Made by a program: the position numbers and the translations under genes. The notes beneath the pieces are model-generated. The model was not told the DNA's origin. It did no database searches and was given only the letters and a program-made list of their open reading frames with translations. Shown piece by piece: positions 1 through 5,170 of a stretch of 6,362 nucleotides of DNA (positions are counted from its first letter, which is position 1; every line of letters begins with the position of its first letter). The DNA is from Actinomycetota bacterium (GTDB lineage: Bacteria; Actinomycetota; Thermoleophilia; Gaiellales; Gaiellaceae). The stretch is taken from positions 11,852 to 18,213 of the forward strand of contig PMMN01000037.1 of assembly GCA_003162235.1 (NCBI GenBank), in the 5' to 3' direction.

Positions 1-258
1 CCCCGGCTCGCCCGCCTCGACCACCTCGGCGCCGAGCACCTCGCGGCAGAAGCGGGCGTCCTCCTCCGACTCCTCGCCGCGCTGGCGATGGTTCACGTGC
101 AGGGCGCTGACCCGATAGCCGAGCGCCGAGAGCGAGTGCCAGAGACAGGTCGAGTCGGCTCCGCCCGAAACCAGGCAGAGCACGTCGCCGCCGGGCTCGA
201 TCAGGTTCTCGGCCCGGATCAGTTGCTCGATTCGCTCGCGGATCTGAGCTGCTTCCAT
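1..258 (-). CDS. tilS: tRNA(Ile)-lysidine synthetase, N-terminal part (cut by window edge)
   Basis: Reading leftward from ATG at 258 gives 86 codons without a stop. Residues 31-36 are SGGADS, the PP-loop ATP-binding signature of N-type ATP pyrophosphatases, and residues 54-71 (LHVNHRQRG, then acidic residues and DARFC) match the segment that follows in TilS. The family adenylates C34 of the CAU-anticodon tRNA(Ile) and attaches lysine, giving lysidine, which switches the tRNA to AUA/isoleucine; the enzyme is cytosolic and essential in most bacteria. Only the start of the catalytic domain is visible. The gene lies 37 nt downstream of the histidine phosphatase on the same strand, so co-transcription is plausible. 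No Shine-Dalgarno is seen; a weak CACAAT box (270-265) lies exactly 6 nt before the ATG, compatible with leaderless initiation. Confidence 0.93.
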   Translation of the reverse strand, partial: MEAAQIRERIEQLIRAENLIEPGGDVLCLVSGGADSTCLWHSLSALGYRVSALHVNHRQRGEESEEDARFCREVLGAEVVEAGEPG

Positions 259-295
259 AGAACAATTGTGGCAGGCGCCGGCGGCTGAACGGAAT

Positions 296-901
296 TCAGG
301 TTTCGTTCCAGCGCGGCGCCCGTAGCCAGACCTCGAGCAAATCGAGCGCCCGCTCGAGCTCATCGGCGCCGTATTCGAATGGGCGCGCGTAAGGAACCGG
401 TGCGTGCCGGGCCCGCGGCTCGTTGCCCGCGGTCGCCTCGCGTAGGTAGCTGACAACCAGTCCGTGCGTGACCACGAGAATCGTCCGTTCCGAGCGAGCG
501 AGCACGATCCGAAAGCCGCGCACAAACCGCGCCGCCGCCTCGGCCCGGCTCTCGCCGCCTCCGGGGGGCCTTTCCTCGGGCCCATTCTCATGTGCCCAGG
601 TGGTGTAGAAATCGAGCGGTCCGCCCTCGAAGGCGCCGACCCTGATGTCGTTCAGCTCGGCCAGCTCCAGCCAGGGCAATTCGAGCCCGGCGAGAGCGAT
701 CCTGGCGGTCTGCTGCGCGCGCGCGAACTCGCTGGTCAGGTAGAGATCGATCTCGCGACCGGCCAGCGAGCGGCCGAGCGCCCGCGCTTCCTCCTCCCCG
801 CGCTCGGTGAGCGGACAATCACCACTCTCCGGATCGCCGTTGACGACGCCTCGGGCCGAGCAATCGCTCTCGGCGTGGCGGGCGAGGATCAGCGTCTGCA
901 T
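296..901 (-). CDS. Histidine phosphatase family protein (phosphoglycerate mutase-like)
   Basis: A 201-residue protein with the histidine-phosphatase layout. Residues 6-10 (LARHA) carry the phospho-accepting His9 with Arg8. Arg61 lies in the LTSEFARAQQTA segment typical of the second active-site Arg. Glu82 before the NDIRVGAFEG stretch is the likely acid/base, and His146 in VVTHGLVV is the second catalytic His. The length fits cofactor-independent-of-GpmA small phosphatases such as the CobC/PhoE-like group. Substrate cannot be read from sequence; calling it a glycolytic mutase would be an over-call. It is probably a cytosolic phosphatase. The ATG at 901 is preceded by TAGCGT (913-908) at 6 nt and no Shine-Dalgarno, suggesting a leaderless mRNA. 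It is downstream of the GNAT gene (120-nt gap) and upstream of tilS. Confidence 0.9.
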   Translation of the reverse strand: MQTLILARHAESDCSARGVVNGDPESGDCPLTERGEEEARALGRSLAGREIDLYLTSEFARAQQTARIALAGLELPWLELAELNDIRVGAFEGGPLDFYTTWAHENGPEERPPGGGESRAEAAARFVRGFRIVLARSERTILVVTHGLVVSYLREATAGNEPRARHAPVPYARPFEYGADELERALDLLEVWLRAPRWNET

Positions 902-913
902 GAGAAGACGCTA
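902..913 (-). promoter_or_regulatory. Putative -10 box for a leaderless phosphatase mRNA
   Basis: TAGCGT at 913-908 on the minus strand fits TANNNT and is followed by 6 nt and then the ATG at 901. That spacing would put the transcription start on the start codon. No convincing -35 box is visible 16-18 nt further upstream. The same spacing appears before the thioesterase gene. Confidence 0.4.
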
Positions 914-1021
914 GCGCAAAGCAGGCAACGGATCGACCGCAGCGCGAACGCCGCGGGACCGGGCGCCTCTAATTTCGCCGCCTCCAAGGTCGCGACAGGA
1001 AATTGCGAGATTCCCCGGCGT

Positions 1022-1801
1022 TCAGAGGACGATGCTGCGGAAGTAGCCGCTAGGCTTCATGCCGACCGATTCGTAGAGCCGGATCGCCGGCCCGTTCTCG
1101 GCTCGAACGAACAGGCAAACACAGGGCGTGCTCTCGAGCAGAAGCCGGCAGAGGTCTCGTAGCGCTCGGCGTGCATAGCCGCGCCCGCGCATCTCCGGAT
1201 CGGTCCAGACCTGTTGAAGCTGCACCGCCGACGGAGTCCAGGCCGAGGCTTCGGCCTTGAAGAGGATGCGCCCCTTTTCCTCCCAGAGCCAGGAGCGACC
1301 GGCCGTGATCTGCACGCGCGTACGCCAGCGAAAGCCGTCGCGGTCGCGCTCGATCGGGTTAAGTCCCAGCTCCTCCTCGTGCGCGGCGGCGCAGGAGGGA
1401 ATGAGCAGATCCAGGTCGGAGCTGCGAGCCGGGCGCAGGCCGCTCTCGCCGGGCTCGGGCGACTCGCACAACTCGTAGACGGGCTCCCTGGGGCTGTCGC
1501 GGCGCGGAGGCGGAAGATGCCTGGCCGCCTCCTGCCAGAGCTCGTCGACCGCGCTTTCGGCCCCCACGATCATCCGTGCGCTACTGGCGAGAGCTTGGCG
1601 CGCAAAAACTCCGCAGCCAAGCCCGGCGGGGCCGATGTTCATCCCGAAATGGCAGAGAGCCTGCAGGCCGCCGTTTCCGGGGACCGCGAGAAAGCGCCCG
1701 AGCCCACGGCGGGCGATGTCCTCGAGGAAGACGCGCTCGACCGGGTTCTCGGCGCAGAAGGCGAGAACCTGACTGAGCGGCGGCGGACGTAGCTTCGCCA
1801 C
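1022..1801 (-). CDS. GNAT family N-acetyltransferase with N-terminal DUF4081-like domain
   Basis: A 259-residue, two-part protein. Residues about 10-115 (NPVERVFLEDIA, then a short hydrophobic segment and QALCHFGMNIGPAGLG) resemble DUF4081, which in actinobacteria precedes a GNAT domain in Rv2867c-like proteins. Residues about 121-259 are the acetyltransferase: motif A is VWTDPEMRGRGYARRAL with the acetyl-CoA pyrophosphate loop R205-G-R-G-Y-A210, and motif B is NGPAIRLYESVGM (236-248). It should transfer an acetyl group from acetyl-CoA to an unknown amine, in the cytosol. GTG at 1801 is chosen because AGGA (1812-1809) lies 7 nt upstream and no better start follows before the conserved region. 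It is divergent from the lipid kinase, with the short palindromic element between them. Confidence 0.9.
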   Translation of the reverse strand: MAKLRPPPLSQVLAFCAENPVERVFLEDIARRGLGRFLAVPGNGGLQALCHFGMNIGPAGLGCGVFARQALASSARMIVGAESAVDELWQEAARHLPPPRRDSPREPVYELCESPEPGESGLRPARSSDLDLLIPSCAAAHEEELGLNPIERDRDGFRWRTRVQITAGRSWLWEEKGRILFKAEASAWTPSAVQLQQVWTDPEMRGRGYARRALRDLCRLLLESTPCVCLFVRAENGPAIRLYESVGMKPSGYFRSIVL

Positions 1802-1835
1802 CGCCCTATCCTGCCAGAGGGAGTGGCGGGATCCA

Positions 1836-1846
1836 CTAAGAGCCTA
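1836..1846 (-). promoter_or_regulatory. Possible -10 region for the GNAT gene in the left arm of the short palindrome
   Basis: The minus strand reads TAGGCT (1846-1841), then CT and TAG (1838-1836). TAGGCT is a -10-like hexamer used by high-GC actinobacteria. It would leave a leader of about 30 nt before the GTG at 1801, which has its own AGGA. The match may simply reflect the end of the repeat rather than a working promoter; no clear -35 is visible. Confidence 0.35.
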
Positions 1847-1885
1847 TTCCGGTCGGGATCTGCAGGCCTAGTGGATTAGGCTCTA
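1837..1885. repeat. Short, internally deleted copy of the palindromic repeat (copy 3)
   Basis: Arms AGAGCCTATTCC (1839-1850) and GGATTAGGCTCT (1873-1884) are inverted repeats with one mismatched pair, flanked by TA at 1837-1838 and 1884-1885. The first ~21 nt, including CCGGTCGGGAT (1849-1859), match the start of the long copy at 5609-5447 read on the minus strand. The inner right part TGCAGGCC (1861-1868) and the terminal GGATTAGGC match the other end. The ~115-bp core found in the long copies is absent. Relative to the long copies, GGGCC/GGCCC has become GAGCC/GGCTC, so both arms changed together. It fills most of the divergent intergenic region between the GNAT and lipid-kinase genes. Confidence 0.65.
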
Positions 1886-1889
1886 AGGT
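1877..1889 (+). promoter_or_regulatory. Possible -10 region of the lipid-kinase gene
   Basis: TAGGCT (1877-1882) and TAAGGT (1884-1889) are overlapping candidates at the right end of the short palindrome. TAAGGT fits TANNNT and lies 6 nt before a GTG at 1896. It would begin inside the TA that borders the repeat. There is no recognisable -35. Choosing between the two hexamers needs a mapped transcript start. Confidence 0.4.
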
Positions 1890-1895
1890 TGCAGC

Positions 1896-1934
1896 GTGAA
1901 CGCGGCACCTCGACTCTCCCGCCGAGCCTCATGA
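1896..1934 (+). CDS. Putative leaderless 12-codon leader peptide overlapping the kinase start
   Basis: GTG at 1896, exactly 6 nt after TAAGGT, opens a 12-codon frame (MNAAPRLSRRAS) that ends at TGA 1932-1934. This stop overlaps the kinase ATG (1931-1933) as ATGA. The kinase ATG has no Shine-Dalgarno, so termination-reinitiation from this leader could explain its translation. A frame this short also arises by chance, so the claim rests only on the two spacings. The peptide is basic and not recognisable. Confidence 0.25.
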   Translation: MNAAPRLSRRAS

Positions 1935-2857
1935 GCGAGATCGTCTTCCTCGTCAATCCCGCTTCAGCGGGCGGCTCGACCGCTAAGCGCTGGCCCGAGA
2001 TCGCGCACGAGGCGGCCAGCGCCGGGCTCGTCGGAGATGCTCTCTTCTCGGAGCACCCCGGCCACCTGGGCGAGCTCGCTGCCGCCGCCGTACGAGCGGG
2101 CGCCCGGCGGCTGGTGCTGGTAGGCGGGGATGGATCGATCAACGAGGTCGTGAACGGCCTCGGCAAGCACGCTGGCAAGGTCGAGCTGGCGCTGATCCCG
2201 CGCGGCACGGGTTCGGATTTCGTACACGAGCACGGAATCCCCCACTCGGTGAGCGCGGCAGTAAAGATCGCCCTGGAAGGCGACCTGCGTACGGTCGATC
2301 TGGGCAGGGCGACCTTCCACGCCTGGGACGGCAGCAAGGCCAGCCAGTACTTCGCCAACGCCGCCGGAGCCGGAATAAGCGGGGCGATCGCCAGGCGCGT
2401 GAACGACGGTACGAAGGCGCTCGGCTCGCGGGGAAGCTACGCCTGGGCCGTGGCCGTGGTCTTCGCACGCTGGCGTAACTGCAACGTGCACGTGCGCGTG
2501 GACGAGGAAGAACGCGAGGGAAAGATGCACGAGGTGGTCGTGGCGATCGGCCGCTACCTGGCCGGCGGCATGAAGCTGTGTCCCGAGGCGATCCCCGACG
2601 ACGGGCTCTTCGACGTGCTAATTCTCGGCGACCTGAGCAAGGCCGACCTCGCCGCCAACCTGCACAAGACCTACCGCGGTACGCATCTCTCGCATCCGAA
2701 GGTCGAGCTTCTGCGCGGCAAGTCCGTCTCTGTCGAGGCGGACGATCCGCTACCTATTCAGCTGGACGGCGAGCAGCCGGGAACGACCCCGGTGCTGTTC
2801 GAGTTGATTCCGGGCGCGCTACGCCTGCGAGTTCCTCGTTTTGAGACGAGTTCCTAG
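1931..2857 (+). CDS. Diacylglycerol kinase family lipid kinase
   Basis: A 308-residue protein of the bacterial DgkB/YegS/BmrU type. Motifs in order: VNPASAGG at 8-15; GGDGSINEVVNGL at 65-77 (the GGDGT nucleotide motif with Ser for Thr); PRGTGSDF at 90-97; FANAAGAG at 141-148; YLAGGMKLCPEAIPDDGLFD at 209-228; and DGE at 279-281, whose Glu is the expected catalytic base. The family phosphorylates a lipid hydroxyl with ATP, commonly recycling diacylglycerol to phosphatidic acid at the inner membrane face; a sphingoid or undecaprenol-like substrate cannot be excluded. The ATG at 1931 starts just before the first conserved strand; TTG at 1889, in the same frame, would add 14 unconserved residues and lies in the repeat/promoter. 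No Shine-Dalgarno precedes the ATG. The gene ends in a CTAG shared with the convergent gene. Confidence 0.92.
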   Translation: MSEIVFLVNPASAGGSTAKRWPEIAHEAASAGLVGDALFSEHPGHLGELAAAAVRAGARRLVLVGGDGSINEVVNGLGKHAGKVELALIPRGTGSDFVHEHGIPHSVSAAVKIALEGDLRTVDLGRATFHAWDGSKASQYFANAAGAGISGAIARRVNDGTKALGSRGSYAWAVAVVFARWRNCNVHVRVDEEEREGKMHEVVVAIGRYLAGGMKLCPEAIPDDGLFDVLILGDLSKADLAANLHKTYRGTHLSHPKVELLRGKSVSVEADDPLPIQLDGEQPGTTPVLFELIPGALRLRVPRFETSS

Positions 2858-3147
2858 CGCTTTGCGCCCGCGCTTCCGCCCGACGACTTGGGCTTGGCGG
2901 GAGCCTTGCGCGCCGCGGGCTTGGCCTGCTCCTTGCTCAGCTTTTGCACGCGCTTCTCGAGTTCGGCGATGCGCTTCTCGAGCGCTTCCACGCCGCTGAC
3001 TCGCTTCTGCAGCTCGTCGATACGAGCACGCATCCCGTACAGCGCATCGAGCAGCTTCTGCGCGGCCTGCGTCCCTGCGATCTTCTGCAGTGCTTCCTCG
3101 CCGCGATCGGCGAGCTTGCTGACGATTTCAGGCGTACCCTGAGGCAC
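2854..3147 (-). CDS. Small coiled-coil protein with Lys/Ala/Pro-rich tail, function unknown
   Basis: A 97-residue protein I do not recognise by name. Residues 1-38 look helical (EIVSKLADRGEEALQKIAG). Residues about 40-72 form a strong heptad coiled coil (RIDELQKRV, EALEKRIAELEKRV). Residues 73-97 are a basic, low-complexity tail rich in Lys, Ala and Pro, like tails that contact nucleic acid or polyanions. There is no signal peptide or membrane segment. GTG at 3147 is chosen because AGGAGG (3162-3157) lies 9 nt upstream, the strongest ribosome-binding site in the window. The gene follows the L,D-transpeptidase by 101 nt on the same strand. Oligomerisation is an inference; a phasin-like or nucleoid role would be a guess. 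Confidence 0.8.
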   Translation of the reverse strand: MPQGTPEIVSKLADRGEEALQKIAGTQAAQKLLDALYGMRARIDELQKRVSGVEALEKRIAELEKRVQKLSKEQAKPAARKAPAKPKSSGGSAGAKR

Positions 3148-3156
3148 CTGGCATCT

Positions 3157-3162
3157 CCTCCT
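3157..3162 (-). promoter_or_regulatory. Strong Shine-Dalgarno AGGAGG that fixes the GTG start
   Basis: AGGAGG sits 9 nt before the GTG at 3147. An ATG at 3154 is only 2 nt from it and opens an 8-codon frame ending at TGA, so it is not the start. This canonical site contrasts with the other minus- and plus-strand genes here, most of which lack one. Confidence 0.8.
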
Positions 3163-3248
3163 AGCTTCGGTCGTGAGCTCTACTCGCAGCGTAGCGAGCT
3201 TGGGCCCGTTGCGGAAGCGAATCGTCCGCGAGATCGCGGCGCCCGCTC

Positions 3249-4055
3249 TCAGGAAACGATCTCAACGGGGGTGCCGAGCTCGACCCGAGAGAACAGCCGC
3301 TGCAGGCTGCGAGCCCCGAGGCGCACGCAACCGTGAGACACGGCTCTGCCGATCGAACCCGGATCGTTTGTGCCGTGGATCGCCACCGGTCCTCCCTCGG
3401 GCCAGTAGACCAGCTTCTTGGAGAAGGCCGACAGCGCGAGCGCGGCGGCGCCGTAGGGCCCACCCAGATCGGTGACGCGGATGCGCTCGACCACGAAGAA
3501 GCGGCCGCGCGGCGTGGGCGTTGAGGGCGCTCCGACGGCTACGGGTGCGCGCAGCACCGGACGGCCGTTCTCGAGAAGAATCAGGCGGCGGCTCGAGAGA
3601 TCGATCAGGACACGTGTGTGTACCTCGAAGAGCGTGACCGCCTGAGCGCGAACGTAGCCGCTCACGGCGCGAGAACTTCCGCGGCCAGAGAGCCGAACCC
3701 GGTACCAGAGCGCGCGACAATCGCCAGCCCGTACCTCCGCCAACACGGACGCAACGGTGGGTACCCCCTTCCGGTTCGAGCTAGCGAAGCTCGGACGCCG
3801 CCCCTCGAAAGTCGCAAGCAGCGCGCCCCCGGGACGCCGGTAAACGTCCGCAGAGCTGCGGAAGAAAGCCGCGAAGCTGAGCCGGGGCGAATCGAGACGC
3901 GTCTCCCCGGCGCGGCAGCGACGGAGGGGCCGCGGCGTGGACTTCGATGCCTGCCCGCGCTCCGATCGGCCACCGCCGTCGGGGAGGTAGGCCCAAGCGA
4001 GCCCGATCGCCGAGGCGGCGGCGACAGCAAGAGAGAGAAGCAGTAACCGGCGCAG
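3249..4055 (-). CDS. Secreted L,D-transpeptidase (YkuD domain) with SH3-like domain
   Basis: A cell-wall enzyme forming 3-3 cross-links or related peptidoglycan linkages. Numbering from 4055 (268 residues): N-terminal RRLLLL plus a hydrophobic stretch to about residue 24 is a signal peptide or anchor; about 60-145 (VYRRPGG, LWYRVRL, SGYVRAQAVTL) resembles a bacterial SH3 domain; about 147-268 is the YkuD domain with HGTND (His227) and SHGCVRL (His241, catalytic Cys243, Arg245). Domain identity is firm. The start is not: no ATG, GTG or TTG lies in frame just before the signal peptide. CTG at 4055 lies 7 nt after TAAAAT (4068-4063). The longest canonical frame starts at GTG 4187, but its 44 extra residues fall almost wholly inside the palindromic repeat, have markedly lower G/C at third positions, and would precede the signal peptide. 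I prefer 4055 with moderate confidence. Confidence 0.85.
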   Translation of the reverse strand: MRRLLLLSLAVAAASAIGLAWAYLPDGGGRSERGQASKSTPRPLRRCRAGETRLDSPRLSFAAFFRSSADVYRRPGGALLATFEGRRPSFASSNRKGVPTVASVLAEVRAGDCRALWYRVRLSGRGSSRAVSGYVRAQAVTLFEVHTRVLIDLSSRRLILLENGRPVLRAPVAVGAPSTPTPRGRFFVVERIRVTDLGGPYGAAALALSAFSKKLVYWPEGGPVAIHGTNDPGSIGRAVSHGCVRLGARSLQRLFSRVELGTPVEIVS

Positions 4056-4062
4056 AGCGCTG

Positions 4063-4075
4063 ATTTTAGGGCCTA
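4063..4075 (-). promoter_or_regulatory. Putative promoter -10 region of the L,D-transpeptidase at the repeat end
   Basis: The minus strand reads TAGGCC (4075-4070), C, TAAAAT (4068-4063). TAAAAT is the best -10 match in the window, and its first TA is the dinucleotide bordering the repeat. Transcription would begin near 4056, next to the CTG at 4055. No -35 element is recognised. Confidence 0.45.
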
Positions 4076-4232
4076 TCTCGTTAGGGATGCGCGGTCGAAG
4101 GGGTTGAGCTGTGGATGCCAGGGACCGGACGGGCCGTGAAGGCGCACTGGGAGTGCGACAAACGGTCTGGGCGGGCACTGGCGCCACGGCGCGGTCGCTT
4201 CGGGCGTGTAGGCCTGGCGGGATAGGCCCATA
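4067..4232 (+). repeat. Long imperfect palindromic repeat, copy 1 (about 165 bp)
   Basis: Ends are GGGCCTATC (4069-4077) and GATAGGCCC (4221-4229), perfect 9-bp inverted repeats, with TA at 4067-4068 and 4231-4232. Nested pairings share a centre near 4149: ATGCGC 4087-4092 with GCGTGT 4204-4209; TCGAAG 4095-4100 with CTTCGG 4198-4203; GTGGATGCCAG 4111-4121 with CTGGCGCCAC 4178-4187; GGGCCG 4131-4136 with CGGTCT 4163-4168; CGCACT 4143-4148 with AGTGCG 4152-4157. The plus strand aligns with the minus strand of 5609-5447 at about 75% identity by hand, including identical blocks TAGGGCCTATC, TAGGGATG, GTGGATGCCAG and TCGGGCGTG. It fills the gap between the GAF gene stop and the transpeptidase. 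It is not a family I can name. Confidence 0.8.
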
Positions 4233-4246
4233 GTTTGCGACGAGCT

Positions 4247-5011
4247 CTAGGCGGCGAGCTCGAGCGGGATAGCGTCGGCGCTCTGCCGTGGGCTCGCGCC
4301 CGGGCCCCGCTTGAGATCGGCGACGAGCGAGAAGTAGCGCCAGTGCAGCTGGCTGAACTCGATGAAGGCGCCGATACGCTCGCCGATTAAGCGGACGGCG
4401 GAGTCGATCGCGTGATCGGGTGCGAGCGGCTCACGTCGCTCCATCTCGATCACGCCGAGCGGAGAGCCGTCGTGGCCGGCCACCGTGAAGGCGCAGACGC
4501 CACGCAGGCCGTCGGCCTCGAGTAGCGATGCCAGCGCCGGGTGCGCGATCGAAAGTGCGTCGTCGCTCAAGAACTCCTTTCGCTCCATGAACACACGCCC
4601 CGCCACTCCTTCGTTCAGCGACATCTGCAACGACCGAATCTCTGATTCGATGAAGCGACCCCTGCGCGTCGGTGCCTGGCGATGCGCGATCGCGAACAGC
4701 TTCCCGTTCTCGGGATCGAGCAGCCAGAAGGTGGCGGCGTCGAACTCGAAGGCTTCGCAGAGGACGTCGAGCACGGAGTCTGCGACCTCGTCGATCTGCT
4801 CGGCACCGGCGAGAGCGCGCACGATCCCGTCCGCGGCCGAGAAAGCCGTACGGGCTCCCTCGAGAACGCCGTAAAGCTGCGCTCTGACCTGCTCGAGCTC
4901 CGCCTTCACGGCGGCTAGCTCGTCGGCTTCGAGAAGCGGCTCTTCGAGCCGAGTCCGAGATACTTTCGCGACGCCTTGCGAAAGCGCATTGGTTGTAGCC
5001 GCAGTAGCCAT
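4247..5011 (-). CDS. Stand-alone GAF-domain protein
   Basis: A 254-residue soluble protein. Residues about 28-55 are a Leu/Glu-rich helix or coiled coil; about 70-218 form a GAF domain: EVADSVLDVLCEAFEFDAATFWLLD (strand-helix start), ESEIRSLQM then NEGVAGRVF (133-141), HPALASLLEADGLRGVCAFTV and SPLGVIEMERRE. Residues 219-254 are a polar tail. GAF domains bind small ligands such as cyclic nucleotides or tetrapyrroles, or mediate dimerisation; no phytochrome-type chromophore Cys is evident and no kinase, HTH, GGDEF or phosphatase output is attached, so it probably works by partner interaction. The ATG at 5011 is preceded by TAGCGAT with no Shine-Dalgarno. It is divergent from the small CxxC gene, and its stop lies 14 nt from palindrome copy 1. 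Confidence 0.85.
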   Translation of the reverse strand: MATAATTNALSQGVAKVSRTRLEEPLLEADELAAVKAELEQVRAQLYGVLEGARTAFSAADGIVRALAGAEQIDEVADSVLDVLCEAFEFDAATFWLLDPENGKLFAIAHRQAPTRRGRFIESEIRSLQMSLNEGVAGRVFMERKEFLSDDALSIAHPALASLLEADGLRGVCAFTVAGHDGSPLGVIEMERREPLAPDHAIDSAVRLIGERIGAFIEFSQLHWRYFSLVADLKRGPGASPRQSADAIPLELAA

Positions 5012-5022
5012 TTTGATCGCTA
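5012..5022 (-). promoter_or_regulatory. Putative -10 box directly before the GAF start
   Basis: TAGCGA (5022-5017) is 5 nt before the ATG at 5011, and the next base is T, so the TANNNT match is imperfect. Its position resembles the TAGCGT box before the histidine phosphatase and suggests a leaderless or nearly leaderless mRNA. Confidence 0.35.
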
Positions 5023-5039
5023 GTCACATGATCGATCAA
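5013..5039. repeat. Inverted repeat over the GAF promoter, possible operator
   Basis: TTGATCG (5013-5019) and CGATCAA (5033-5039) are perfect 7-bp inverted repeats 13 bp apart. The right half also contains the 10-bp perfect palindrome TGATCGATCA (5029-5038). The pair brackets the presumed -10 box of the GAF gene, a natural place for a dimeric repressor. No regulator is identified, and GATC-rich palindromes occur by chance. Confidence 0.35.
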
Positions 5040-5145
5040 GCGCCACGAGAGTCGATCCCCGTTTCGCGGTGCAAACAGTCACCGCAGCGAACCGTCTAAG
5101 AAGCCGAAGATCGGGAATGCTCAATCGCGGGGCCAATCCCGCCGA

Positions 5146-5168
5146 TAGGGTGATTAGTCTGGATGGAG
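5146..5168 (+). promoter_or_regulatory. Possible promoter and ribosome-binding site of the small CxxC gene
   Basis: GATAGGGT (5144-5151) with TAGTCT (5155-5160) gives two -10-like hexamers. GGATGGAG (5161-5168) just before ATG 5171 is a purine-rich ribosome-binding site. It favours 5171 over the in-frame ATG at 5117 and GTG at 5069, neither of which has a site. Confidence 0.4.
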
Positions 5169-5170
5169 CA

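Noticed and set aside
1050..1056. TAGGCT followed by ATG on the plus strand as a promoter
   Set aside because: It lies inside the GNAT coding sequence on the opposite strand, lacks the rest of the repeat end and leads into no convincing gene.
464..1162. Long plus-strand frame opposite the phosphatase and GNAT genes
   Set aside because: It is antisense to two genes with clear catalytic motifs, has low-complexity composition and no recognisable domain; long spurious frames are expected in GC-rich DNA. The same applies to 1214-1792 plus, 1964-2530 minus and 5593-6192 minus.
3226..3239. CCGCG-AGAT-CGCGG hairpin just after the transpeptidase stop as a terminator
   Set aside because: The stem is only 5 bp and no T-run follows on the minus strand.
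4105..4145. GTGGATGCC followed by GCCGTGAAGG resembles the 5' region of 23S rRNA
   Set aside because: The similarity is short, is not continued on either side, and both copies fold as simple palindromes unlike rRNA; probably coincidence.
4235..4384. TTG-initiated 49-codon plus frame behind the outward end of copy 1
   Set aside because: It is codon-aligned antisense to the GAF gene and has no recognisable content.
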